Position numbers and translations under genes: made by a program | From: Scatomonas sp963661545 | GTDB taxonomy: Bacteria; Bacillota; Clostridia; Lachnospirales; Lachnospiraceae | DNA: 10,748 bases | NCBI GenBank assembly: GCA_963661545.1 | Contig: CAVLCU010000089.1 | Span: 1 to 10,748, forward strand | Direction of reading: 5' to 3' | Notes under the pieces: generated by a model | Told to the model about the DNA's origin: nothing | The model's input: only the letters and a program-made list of their open reading frames with translations | Databases searched by the model: none | Part shown: piece after piece, positions 1-5,981 of the stretch | Numbering within the stretch: the first letter of the stretch is position 1 | Layout: each line of letters opens with the position of its first letter

Positions 1-41
1 GCCAGCACGAGGATATCTTCAATATGATGCATCGAATCTGA
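1..41 (+). CDS. C-terminal end of an ACT-domain protein (UPF0237-like), partial
   Basis: Only the last 12 codons are visible, in the frame starting at base 3. They read QHEDIFNMMHRI and stop at TGA 39-41. An ending of the type '...IFNxMHRI' is characteristic of the small (about 90-residue) ACT-domain proteins of the UPF0237 family, which are commonly encoded directly upstream of the PFL/DUF711 gene, as here. The stop lies 13 bases before the next ATG, so the two genes are very probably co-transcribed. ACT domains usually bind small ligands such as amino acids, but no ligand or partner can be read from this fragment. The call rests on a short C-terminal motif plus gene order, so it is moderately secure. 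Confidence 0.7.
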   Translation, partial: QHEDIFNMMHRI

Positions 42-54
42 CGGGAGGACCAGC

Positions 55-1419
55 ATGATTAATATATTTGAGGTAAATGAGACCAATCAGATGATTGCCC
101 AGGAGAACCTGGATGTGCGGACGATTACCCTGGGAATCAGTCTGATGGACTGCATTGATTCCAGCCTGGATAAGCTGAATCGAAGAATCTACGATAAAAT
201 CACAACCAAGGCCAGGCACCTGGTACAGATCGGAAGAGAGATTGAGGCGGAATATGGGATTCCCATTGTCAATAAGCGAATTTCCGTGACCCCTATTTCC
301 CTGGTGGGAGGTGCGGCCTGCCATACACCGGAGGATTTTGTCTCTGTTGCCCAAACCCTGGATCGGGCCGCCAATGAGGTGGGGGTGAACTTCCTGGGGG
401 GATATTCTGCCCTGGTATCGAAGGGAATGACCAAGGCAGATGAGCTTTTGATTCGGTCGATTCCCATGGCCCTGGCTCGGACGGAACGGGTCTGCAGCTC
501 GGTTAATGTGGGTTCCACCAAGACAGGCATCAATATGGACGCCGTTAAGCTCATGGGGGAGATTGTGAAAATGACAGCGGAGAGCACCAAGGACAACAGC
601 TGTCTGGGCTGCGCCAAGCTGGTGATCTTCTGCAATGCGCCGGACGACAATCCCTTCATGGCGGGAGCCTTCCACGGAGTGACGGAGGCGGATGCCATCA
701 TCAATGTGGGGGTTTCCGGCCCCGGTGTTGTGAAGCATGCGCTGGAAAAGGTTCGGGGGGAAAGCTTTGAGGTTTTGTGTGAGACCATTAAGAAGACTGC
801 CTTCAAGGTGACCCGGGTTGGCCAGCTGGTAGCCAAAGAGGCCTCCAGAAGGCTGGATGTTCCCTTTGGGATCGTAGATCTTTCCCTGGCTCCTACCCCG
901 GCGGTAGGGGATTCTGTGGCAGAGATTCTGGAGGAGATTGGTTTGGAGGCCCCGGGGGCTCCGGGTACAACGGCTGCCCTGGCCCTGCTGAACGATCAGG
1001 TGAAAAAGGGAGGGGTTATGGCTTCCTCCTACGTGGGGGGCTTGAGCGGAGCTTTTATCCCGGTCAGCGAAGACCAGGGGATGATCGATGCGGTGAACAG
1101 GGGGGCTTTGAGCCTGGAAAAGCTGGAGGCTATGACCTGTGTCTGCTCTGTGGGATTAGATATGATTGCTATTCCGGGAGATACCAAGACCTCCACGATC
1201 TCCGGTATTATCGCAGATGAGATGGCCATCGGTATGGTCAATCAGAAGACCACCGCCGTCCGCCTGATTCCGGTCATCGGCAAGGGAGTAGGGGAGACGG
1301 TAGAGTTCGGCGGCCTTCTGGGTTATGCGCCGATTATGCCGGTGAATTCCTTCTCCTGCGAAGCCTTTGTGAACCGGGGCGGAAGGATTCCGGCTCCCAT
1401 CCACAGCTTTAAGAACTAG
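55..1419 (+). CDS. PFL family protein (DUF711, UPF0210), function unknown
   Basis: The protein has 454 residues, the normal full length for the DUF711/UPF0210 family. That family is named for a resemblance to the pyruvate formate-lyase fold, and its reaction is not established. Family-typical stretches are visible: ISVTPISLVGG near residue 75, CSSVNVGSTKTGINMDAV from Cys147, CLGCAKLVIFCNAPDDNPF from Cys183, and a Gly/Pro-rich C-terminal half ending PVNSFSCEAFVNRGGRIPAPIHSF. The clustered cysteines (147, 183, 186, 193) could form a metal or redox site, but that is inference. No C-terminal glycyl-radical motif is present, so it should not be called a formate acetyltransferase. There is no signal peptide or membrane segment, so it is presumably cytosolic. 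The start is set by GGGAGGA at 43-49, five bases before ATG 55. It follows the ACT-domain gene and converges on tmcAL. Confidence 0.9.
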   Translation: MINIFEVNETNQMIAQENLDVRTITLGISLMDCIDSSLDKLNRRIYDKITTKARHLVQIGREIEAEYGIPIVNKRISVTPISLVGGAACHTPEDFVSVAQTLDRAANEVGVNFLGGYSALVSKGMTKADELLIRSIPMALARTERVCSSVNVGSTKTGINMDAVKLMGEIVKMTAESTKDNSCLGCAKLVIFCNAPDDNPFMAGAFHGVTEADAIINVGVSGPGVVKHALEKVRGESFEVLCETIKKTAFKVTRVGQLVAKEASRRLDVPFGIVDLSLAPTPAVGDSVAEILEEIGLEAPGAPGTTAALALLNDQVKKGGVMASSYVGGLSGAFIPVSEDQGMIDAVNRGALSLEKLEAMTCVCSVGLDMIAIPGDTKTSTISGIIADEMAIGMVNQKTTAVRLIPVIGKGVGETVEFGGLLGYAPIMPVNSFSCEAFVNRGGRIPAPIHSFKN

Positions 1420-1428
1420 CATCCCACC

Positions 1429-2655
1429 TCAGGGGCGCAAAATGGGCAGGGGGCGGGAATATTCGTGAACAAAGGGCTGGTGACTCTTCTGGGCCTTTAG
1501 GCTTTCATAGAGATTGGAGGCGAAGAGGTCTTTTTCATAGCAGCCAGGAGGCAGACTGCCGGGTTTGGATACCAGGGGCAGGCTGCCTTCTTTTTTTATG
1601 GAGGAGAGAAGCTCGGGGCAGGCTCCCAGCCCCAGGATGCGGGCAAAGGCGGGAGAGCAGGCAGCCGCCGCATCCTGGGGCCTGATTCCCAGAAGAATAT
1701 GGAGCAGGGCTCGCTGAATATGAGTCAGAGTATCATTGCGGGTCTTCAGGAGCAGGGAAAATTGGGAAAAAGAGGCATATTGGTTCTGAAGACGCAGAAT
1801 GCGACGGGCCAGATCCCGGGGTAAGTCCAGATATTGGTTCAGGGAGGATTCGGTTTCCTTCAGGAGCTGATAGCGCAGGGGAAGAGAAAAGTCATCCTCC
1901 TGCAGACAGGTATTTGCCTGGCAAGCCCTCTGGATCAAGGGGTAGATCCTGGCCGGAACCTGGTCTTGAATGGCTGTGGGATCCTGCTTCAGCAGGAATT
2001 GCCGAATGGCAGTGGCAGAGCTATATCCCTTCGAGAGGGAGGAGGAGTGATATCCGCTGCCGATTCTTTGCAGGGTTTTGGGCTGAATGTTGCTGCCAGT
2101 CTGCAAAAGAGCCTGACAATAGGCAAGACCCAATATATTGTTGGGAGCCAGGAGAAAGGCTTGCAGATCCCCTTCCGTGGCAAAGGGAAGGTTGAATTCG
2201 GGAAGGCAGGCGGCCAGGGCCAGCATGCGAGCCTTGGGAAAGGAGTGTCCCTCGCTTAAGGCTGCCTGCAGACCATGCCGGTAGCAGGCAGGCTCCTGAG
2301 ACAGGAGGTCGGCCAGGGCCAGGAAGGGCTCTATCTGCCCGGCTTCACTTCCAAACCAAAGCTGGTCCACCACTCCCAGTCCCTGCAAAAGAGCCACCGC
2401 CCCCTGGGCAAAACGGGGGGCGCTGGCTGCAGCACAGGCACAGGGCAGCTCCAGCACAAGATCTGCTCCGCACAGCAGGGCCATTTCTGCCCGCAGGAAC
2501 TTATCAAAGATGGCAGGACATCCCCGCTGGACATAGTCCCCGCTCATAAGGACGATAATAGAATCTGCACCGGAACGCCGACGCACTTCTTCCAGCTGGT
2601 AGGCGTGTCCCCTATGCAGAGGATTATATTCTGTAATAATAGCGGCAATCTTCAT
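1429..2655 (-). CDS. tmcAL: tRNA(Met) cytidine acetate ligase (TmcAL, YlbM-like nucleotidyltransferase)
   Basis: With the start at 2655 the protein has 408 residues, normal for the family, and begins MKIAAIITEYNPLHRGH. In TmcAL (Bacillus YlbM) this enzyme uses acetate and ATP, via acetyl-adenylate, to form N4-acetylcytidine at the wobble base C34 of elongator tRNA-Met. The sequence shows the HxGH-type nucleotidyltransferase motif PLHRGH (residues 12-17), the conserved PNNILGLAY (about 170-178) and the second signature SSATAIR (about 212-218). The C-terminal third is the less conserved tRNA-binding part and contains an internal repeat GSLPLVSKPGSLP. The frame stays open to an ATG at 2712, but that would add 19 residues ahead of the family start and lies upstream of the likely promoter, so I reject it. 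No Shine-Dalgarno sequence precedes the ATG at 2655. The gene diverges from pta and converges on the PFL gene. Confidence 0.9.
   Translation of the reverse strand: MKIAAIITEYNPLHRGHAYQLEEVRRRSGADSIIVLMSGDYVQRGCPAIFDKFLRAEMALLCGADLVLELPCACAAASAPRFAQGAVALLQGLGVVDQLWFGSEAGQIEPFLALADLLSQEPACYRHGLQAALSEGHSFPKARMLALAACLPEFNLPFATEGDLQAFLLAPNNILGLAYCQALLQTGSNIQPKTLQRIGSGYHSSSLSKGYSSATAIRQFLLKQDPTAIQDQVPARIYPLIQRACQANTCLQEDDFSLPLRYQLLKETESSLNQYLDLPRDLARRILRLQNQYASFSQFSLLLKTRNDTLTHIQRALLHILLGIRPQDAAAACSPAFARILGLGACPELLSSIKKEGSLPLVSKPGSLPPGCYEKDLFASNLYESLKAQKSHQPFVHEYSRPLPILRP
1547..1597 (+). terminator. Intrinsic terminator-like hairpin for the ACT/PFL transcript, antisense within tmcAL
   Basis: On the plus strand, GGAGGCAG (1547-1554) pairs with CTGCCTTC (1583-1590) with one G-U pair. 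After an A-G mismatch, CTGCC (1556-1560) pairs with GGCAG (1577-1581), and an inner GGT/ACC can close the loop. Seven T residues follow directly (1591-1597). This is a good rho-independent terminator shape, 128 bases past the PFL stop codon. No terminator is visible in the 9-base gap between the convergent genes. On the other strand the same bases encode the low-complexity GSLPLVSKPGSLPPG segment of TmcAL, so the repeat may instead be a by-product of that protein sequence. Confidence 0.55.
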
Positions 2656-2661
2656 GACTAC

Positions 2662-2690
2662 AGTATAGGTGAAGAAGGACAAAATGACAA
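2662..2690 (-). promoter_or_regulatory. Sigma-A type promoter of tmcAL, predicted to give a leaderless mRNA
   Basis: Reading the minus strand, TTGTCA (2690-2685) is followed by a 17-base spacer and TATACT (2667-2662). This matches the -35/-10 consensus at 10 of 12 positions with the ideal spacer. Six bases (GTAGTC) separate the -10 hexamer from the ATG at 2655, so the expected transcription start falls on or next to the A of the start codon. The absence of any AGGAGG-like site upstream of the ATG agrees with this. The promoter is read from sequence; the leaderless transcript is inferred. Confidence 0.7.
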
Positions 2691-2700
2691 TAGGGCTTTT

Positions 2701-2732
2701 GGCATATTTCACAAGGGTTATGGTGAAATGCC
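2701..2732. repeat. Inverted repeat (putative operator) in the tmcAL/pta divergent region
   Basis: GGCA-TA-TTTCAC (2701-2712) and GTGAAATGCC (2723-2732) form an inverted repeat of 10 pairs with a two-base TA bulge and a 10-base centre. The symmetric core is ATTTCAC-N10-GTGAAAT. It starts 10 bases upstream of the tmcAL -35 element and ends about 50 bases before the pta -35 element. No T-run follows on the plus strand, so it does not look like a terminator. A binding site for a dimeric regulator is the likeliest reading, but I do not recognise the motif. Confidence 0.4.
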
Positions 2733-2784
2733 CAGATTGTACTGCAAAAAATACAGAAAACCGGTGTTAAAAAATTAACTTTTC

Positions 2785-2813
2785 TTGTGGCTCCCTGATA
2801 AAGAGGCTATAAT
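2785..2813 (+). promoter_or_regulatory. Probable promoter of pta-ackA
   Basis: A perfect TATAAT lies at 2808-2813, with TTGTGG at 2785-2790 and a 17-base spacer. The -10 is consensus, while the -35 keeps only TTG. The start of transcription would be near 2820, giving a leader of about 65 bases before the pta ATG. Just inside that leader, AACAAC (2827-2832) and GTTGTT (2839-2844) form a short dyad around TTAACT, which might be an operator or a weak stem. Confidence 0.55.
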
Positions 2814-2885
2814 CTTGGTTAGTGGAAACAACTTAACTGTTGTTGTGAAAAGTGATATCGAATCGAAAGGAGTTCATCAGAGAAA

Positions 2886-3881
2886 ATGGGATTCATTGAA
2901 ACGATTAAGGCCAGGGCAAGGGCCAACAAGAAGACAATCGTACTTCCGGAGAGTGAGGACAGAAGAACTTATCTGGCTGCCGAGAAGGTATTAAAAGAGG
3001 GAATCGCAGATCTTATTATTATCGGCAGTGAGGAAGCGGTGAAGAAGGGAAGCGAGGGTCTGGATATTTCCGGCGCCACCATCGTGGATCCGGCCACCTC
3101 CCCCAGAACCCAGACTTATATTGACAAGTTCGTAGAGCTTCGTGCCAAGAAGGGAATGACACCGGAGAAGGCCAAGGAGATCCTGCTTCATGATTATCCC
3201 TATTATGGATGTATGATGGTAAAGATGGGGGACGCAGACGGAATGGTTTCCGGCGCCTGTCATTCCTCAGCGGATACCTTAAGACCCTGCCTGCAGATTC
3301 TGAAGACAAAGCCGGGTACCAAGCTGGTATCTGCCTTCTTCCTGATGGTTGTGCCGGATTGTGAATATGGGGAGGAAGGGGTCTTCGTCTTCGCCGACTG
3401 CGGTCTGAACCAGAATCCCAGCTCTGAGGAGCTGTCTGCCATCGCTGGGTCCTCCGCAGAGACCTTCCGTCTGCTGGTACAGAAGGAGCCCAAGGTTGCT
3501 ATGCTTTCCCACTCCTCCAAGGGCAGTGCCAAGCATGCAGATGTAGATAAGGTAGTAGAAGCCGTGAAGATCGCCCATGAAGAATATCCGGATCTGGAGC
3601 TGGACGGAGAACTGCAGTTGGATGCAGCTATTGTTCCGGAGATCGCCGCTTCCAAGGCCCCTGGCAGCCATGTGGCAGGACATGCCAATGTGTTGATTTT
3701 CCCGGATCTGGATGCAGGAAATATCGGCTACAAGCTGGTACAGAGACTGGGAAAGGCAGAAGCCTATGGCCCGGTTACCCAGGGAATTGCAGCTCCTGTC
3801 AACGACCTGTCCAGAGGCTGCTCTGCAGATGATATCGTTGGAACCGTAGCCATCACTGCTGTACAATGCGCTGCACAATAA
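2886..3881 (+). CDS. pta: Phosphate acetyltransferase
   Basis: Phosphate acetyltransferase converts acetyl-CoA and phosphate to acetyl phosphate and CoA in the cytosol, the first step of acetate formation. At 331 residues it is the short, single-domain bacterial form, consisting only of the PTA/PTB catalytic domain and lacking the extra N-terminal domains of the E. coli enzyme. Family segments are clear: KKTIVLPESEDRRT near residue 15, DGMVSGACHSSADTLRP near 119-135, SHSSKGSAKHADVDKV near 208, DGELQLDAAIVPEIAASKAP near 239, and ANVLIFPDLDAGNIGYKL near 267. The start MGFIETIKARARANKKT is typical for Clostridia. The nearest ribosome site, AAGGAG (2867-2872), is 13 bases from the ATG, which is longer than usual. 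The gene ends 22 bases before ackA and shares its transcript. Confidence 0.96.
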   Translation: MGFIETIKARARANKKTIVLPESEDRRTYLAAEKVLKEGIADLIIIGSEEAVKKGSEGLDISGATIVDPATSPRTQTYIDKFVELRAKKGMTPEKAKEILLHDYPYYGCMMVKMGDADGMVSGACHSSADTLRPCLQILKTKPGTKLVSAFFLMVVPDCEYGEEGVFVFADCGLNQNPSSEELSAIAGSSAETFRLLVQKEPKVAMLSHSSKGSAKHADVDKVVEAVKIAHEEYPDLELDGELQLDAAIVPEIAASKAPGSHVAGHANVLIFPDLDAGNIGYKLVQRLGKAEAYGPVTQGIAAPVNDLSRGCSADDIVGTVAITAVQCAAQ

Positions 3882-3903
3882 ATGTCCATGGAGGAAAGTT
3901 GCA

Positions 3904-5097
3904 ATGAAAGTATTAGTAATTAACTGTGGAAGTTCTTCCTTGAAGTATCAGCTCATAGATTCCGATACCGAAGAGGTCTTGGCCAAGGGCCTGTGCGAGC
4001 GGATTGGCCTTGACGGAAGATTGGTCTATCAGAAGGCCGGCGGTGAGAAGGAGATTACAGAGGCTGCCATGCCGACTCATAAGGAAGCCATTCAGATGGT
4101 GCTGGATGCCCTGACCAATGACAAGACCGGAGCCATCAAGAGCTTAAGCGAGATTGATGCCATTGGACATCGTGTGGTACATGGAGGCGAGAAGTTTGCC
4201 AGCTCTGCCATTGTGGATGACAGCATGATCGAGGCTTTGCAGGAATGCACCGAGCTGGCTCCCCTGCACAATCCCGCCAACCTCATAGGAATCAATGTAT
4301 GCAAGGAGCTTATGCCGGGAGTTCCCATGGTAGGAGTGTTTGATACCGCATTTCACCAGACCATGCCGCCTAAGGCTTATCTCTACGGCTTGCCCTATGA
4401 GTATTATGAGAAGTACAAGGTGAGAAGATATGGCTTCCACGGAACCTCTCACAGCTTTGTATCCAAGGAAATGGCCAGATTCCTGGGCCTGGATCTGAAC
4501 CATTCCAAGATGATCGTCTGCCATCTGGGCAACGGTGCCTCCGTAACCGCTGTTGTCAATGGCAAATGCGTGGACACCAGCATGGGTCTGACCCCCCTGG
4601 AAGGTCTGGTGATGGGAACCCGTTCCGGAGACATTGATCCGGCCATTATCGAATTCATTGCCAAGAAGGAGAAACTTGACATGGCAGGGGTTATGAATGT
4701 CCTGAACAAGAAGTCAGGCGTATATGGCCTGTCCAGGGGTCTGTCCAGCGATTTCCGCGATCTGGAGGAGGCGTCCGAGCAGGGCAATGCATATGCAGCA
4801 GAGGCTCTGGAAGTATTTTGCTATCATGTAGTGAAAACCATCGGCTCCTATGTGGCAGCCATGAATGGGGTAGATGCCATTGCCTTTACGGCCGGAATCG
4901 GAGAGAATGCCCCCATCGTCCGGGAAGCAGTGGTAGACAGCCTGGGATATCTGGGAATCACCCTGGATCCGGAGAAGAACCAGCTGCGGGGCAGCAATAT
5001 GAAGATCTCTACCGAGGATTCCAAGGTAGCAGTTTGTGTCATTCCCACCAACGAGGAATTGGCCATCTGCCGTGAGACGGTTGCCTTGCTGAAATAA
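3904..5097 (+). CDS. ackA: Acetate kinase
   Basis: Acetate kinase converts acetyl phosphate and ADP to acetate and ATP, giving substrate-level ATP at the end of the Pta-AckA route; the reaction also runs in reverse. The 397-residue length is standard for this ASKHA-fold kinase. Residues matching the known active site are present: Asn7 in VLVINCGSSSLKY, Arg90 in GHRVVHGG, His122 in APLHNP, Asp147 in FDTAFH, His179 in YGFHGTSH, Arg240 in MGTRSGDID, the nucleotide-binding FTAGIGENAP, and Glu384 in TNEELA. Nothing appears truncated. GGAGG (3890-3894) lies nine bases before the ATG. No convincing terminator is visible between its stop and the promoter at 5122, so some transcripts may run on into yceD. 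Confidence 0.97.
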   Translation: MKVLVINCGSSSLKYQLIDSDTEEVLAKGLCERIGLDGRLVYQKAGGEKEITEAAMPTHKEAIQMVLDALTNDKTGAIKSLSEIDAIGHRVVHGGEKFASSAIVDDSMIEALQECTELAPLHNPANLIGINVCKELMPGVPMVGVFDTAFHQTMPPKAYLYGLPYEYYEKYKVRRYGFHGTSHSFVSKEMARFLGLDLNHSKMIVCHLGNGASVTAVVNGKCVDTSMGLTPLEGLVMGTRSGDIDPAIIEFIAKKEKLDMAGVMNVLNKKSGVYGLSRGLSSDFRDLEEASEQGNAYAAEALEVFCYHVVKTIGSYVAAMNGVDAIAFTAGIGENAPIVREAVVDSLGYLGITLDPEKNQLRGSNMKISTEDSKVAVCVIPTNEELAICRETVALLK

Positions 5098-5121
5098 GTC
5101 CCCCTCTTTTGAAATATATTC

Positions 5122-5150
5122 TTGACAAATCCCCCTGCGCTGGGTATACT
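5122..5150 (+). promoter_or_regulatory. Consensus promoter of yceD-rpmF
   Basis: TTGACA (5122-5127) and TATACT (5145-5150) are separated by 17 bases, a near-perfect vegetative promoter. The predicted transcription start is about 5157, leaving a leader of roughly 20 bases that contains AGGAG (5166-5170) before the ATG at 5177. The promoter separates ribosome-related yceD-rpmF from the upstream pta-ackA unit. Confidence 0.85.
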
Positions 5151-5176
5151 TGTTGGAGTGTGATTAGGAGACAGGT

Positions 5177-5704
5177 ATGTTGCTTGATTTATCAAAACTG
5201 CTGCTGCAGGATGGAAAATCGCTGACTGCCCAGGCAGATCTGGAAATGACAGAATTGAGATTCCGGATGGGCAGATTTCCCCTGGTGAGGAAAACGCCTC
5301 TTGCCCTTACGGTAGTCAACACAGGGAATCGTATGCTTGCCATCAAAGGCAGGGGAGAGATTGTCTTGTCCATTCCATGTGCCAGATGTCTGGAGCCGGT
5401 GGAATATCTCTTTTCTCTTGATTTCGAGAGGGAAGTGGATATGAAGCTGACCAAGGAAGAGCGAGAGAGACAGCTGGAGGAAACCAATTTCATGGAAGGC
5501 GAGCAGTTGAATCCGGATGTGTTGGCGCGCAATGAGCTTCTGATCCATTGGCCGATGCGGGTGCTGTGCAAGGAGGACTGTAAGGGAATCTGTAGCTGTT
5601 GTGGTGCCAATCGGAATCATACGCCCTGCGCTTGTGACAGAGACCAGGGTGACCCACGGATGGCTGCCATAAGAGATATATTCAGCAAATGCAAGGAGGT
5701 GTAA
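5177..5704 (+). CDS. YceD family protein (DUF177), probable large-subunit/23S rRNA accumulation protein
   Basis: This 175-residue protein belongs to the DUF177/YceD family, which is almost always encoded just before rpmF. Family members in E. coli and plants are linked to 23S rRNA accumulation or processing; the mechanism is unclear and the role here is inferred. The sequence shows the central CARCL motif (Cys68 and Cys71) and the C-terminal cysteine cluster CKEDCKGICSCCG (Cys131-Cys142) followed by CAC (151-153), which may bind zinc. The N-terminal MLLDLSKLL and the acidic FEREVDMKLTKEERE middle are typical. AGGAG (5166-5170) is six bases before the ATG. The end of the gene carries the rpmF ribosome site. 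The equivalent B. subtilis gene is ylbN, which directly follows ylbM there; here pta-ackA lies between them. Confidence 0.9.
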   Translation: MLLDLSKLLLQDGKSLTAQADLEMTELRFRMGRFPLVRKTPLALTVVNTGNRMLAIKGRGEIVLSIPCARCLEPVEYLFSLDFEREVDMKLTKEERERQLEETNFMEGEQLNPDVLARNELLIHWPMRVLCKEDCKGICSCCGANRNHTPCACDRDQGDPRMAAIRDIFSKCKEV

Positions 5705-5708
5705 TAGA

Positions 5709-5891
5709 ATGTCCATCTGCCCGAAGAATAAATCATCCAAAGGAAGACGTGACCAGAGAAGAGCGAACTGGAAAATGTCCGTTCCCAATCTGGTACCCTG
5801 CAGCAAGTGCGGCGCATTAATGATGCCCCACAGAGTATGCAAGGCTTGCGGAACTTATAACAAGAAGCAAGTCATCGCTATGGATGAGTGA
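5709..5891 (+). CDS. rpmF: Large ribosomal subunit protein bL32
   Basis: This 60-residue protein is bL32 of the 50S ribosomal subunit. The basic N-terminal tail (KNKSSKGRRDQRRANWK) is the rRNA-binding part. Two CxxC pairs (Cys31/Cys34 in CSKC and Cys44/Cys47 in CKAC) make this the zinc-binding, C+ type rather than the cysteine-free, zinc-independent form. The start is fixed by a near-perfect ribosome site, AAGGAGGTG (5693-5701), which overlaps the last codons of yceD. The genes are only four bases apart, so translation is probably coupled. The MSIC start, with a cysteine at position 4, differs from the common MAVP start but fits Lachnospiraceae bL32 sequences. Confidence 0.96.
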   Translation: MSICPKNKSSKGRRDQRRANWKMSVPNLVPCSKCGALMMPHRVCKACGTYNKKQVIAMDE

Positions 5892-5906
5892 TAAGAGAAC
5901 ATTGAC

Positions 5907-5947
5907 AGGCTGCCGCTGAGATGAAGTGGCAGCCTCTTTGTATATTT
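5907..5947 (+). terminator. Hairpin terminator after rpmF (imperfect T-tract)
   Basis: AGGCTGCC (5907-5914) and GGCAGCCT (5928-5935) form a perfect 8-base-pair stem with a 13-base loop, 16 bases after the rpmF stop. The tract after it, CTCTTTGTATATTT, is T-rich but broken, so termination is likely to be partial. Some read-through into the lipoprotein and plsX region is plausible. Confidence 0.6.
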
Positions 5948-5975
5948 GACAAGATTATCCGGTACATGCTATACT
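5946..5975 (+). promoter_or_regulatory. Strong extended -10 promoter of the lipoprotein gene
   Basis: TTGACA (5946-5951) and TATACT (5970-5975) are 18 bases apart, and TGC (5967-5969) directly before the -10 makes an extended -10 element. The expected start is near 5982, giving a leader of about 105 bases. The -35 overlaps the end of the rpmF terminator tract. As plsX and acpP have no obvious promoter of their own, this one may also drive them. Confidence 0.85.
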
Positions 5976-5981
5976 TGGTGC

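Noticed and set aside
55..1419. Annotating the PFL-family protein as an active pyruvate formate-lyase
   Set aside because: The length is far below true formate acetyltransferases and no C-terminal glycyl-radical motif is visible; the family name reflects fold resemblance only.
1834..2259. Plus-strand open frames of 93-141 residues inside tmcAL
   Set aside because: They are antisense to a clearly conserved enzyme, have no ribosome sites and look like no known protein.
2656..2712. Longer TmcAL starting at an ATG at 2712 (19 extra residues)
   Set aside because: The family start MKIAAIITEYNP is at 2655. The extension would include the -35/-10 elements and part of the dyad as coding sequence, and it has no ribosome site.
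3260..3878. Minus-strand open frames of up to 199 residues opposite pta
   Set aside because: These are antisense frames of a well-conserved gene, a common effect of codon bias, and carry no recognisable motif.
5098..5121. Terminator between ackA and yceD
   Set aside because: There is a short pyrimidine run but no hairpin before it, so I cannot support one.
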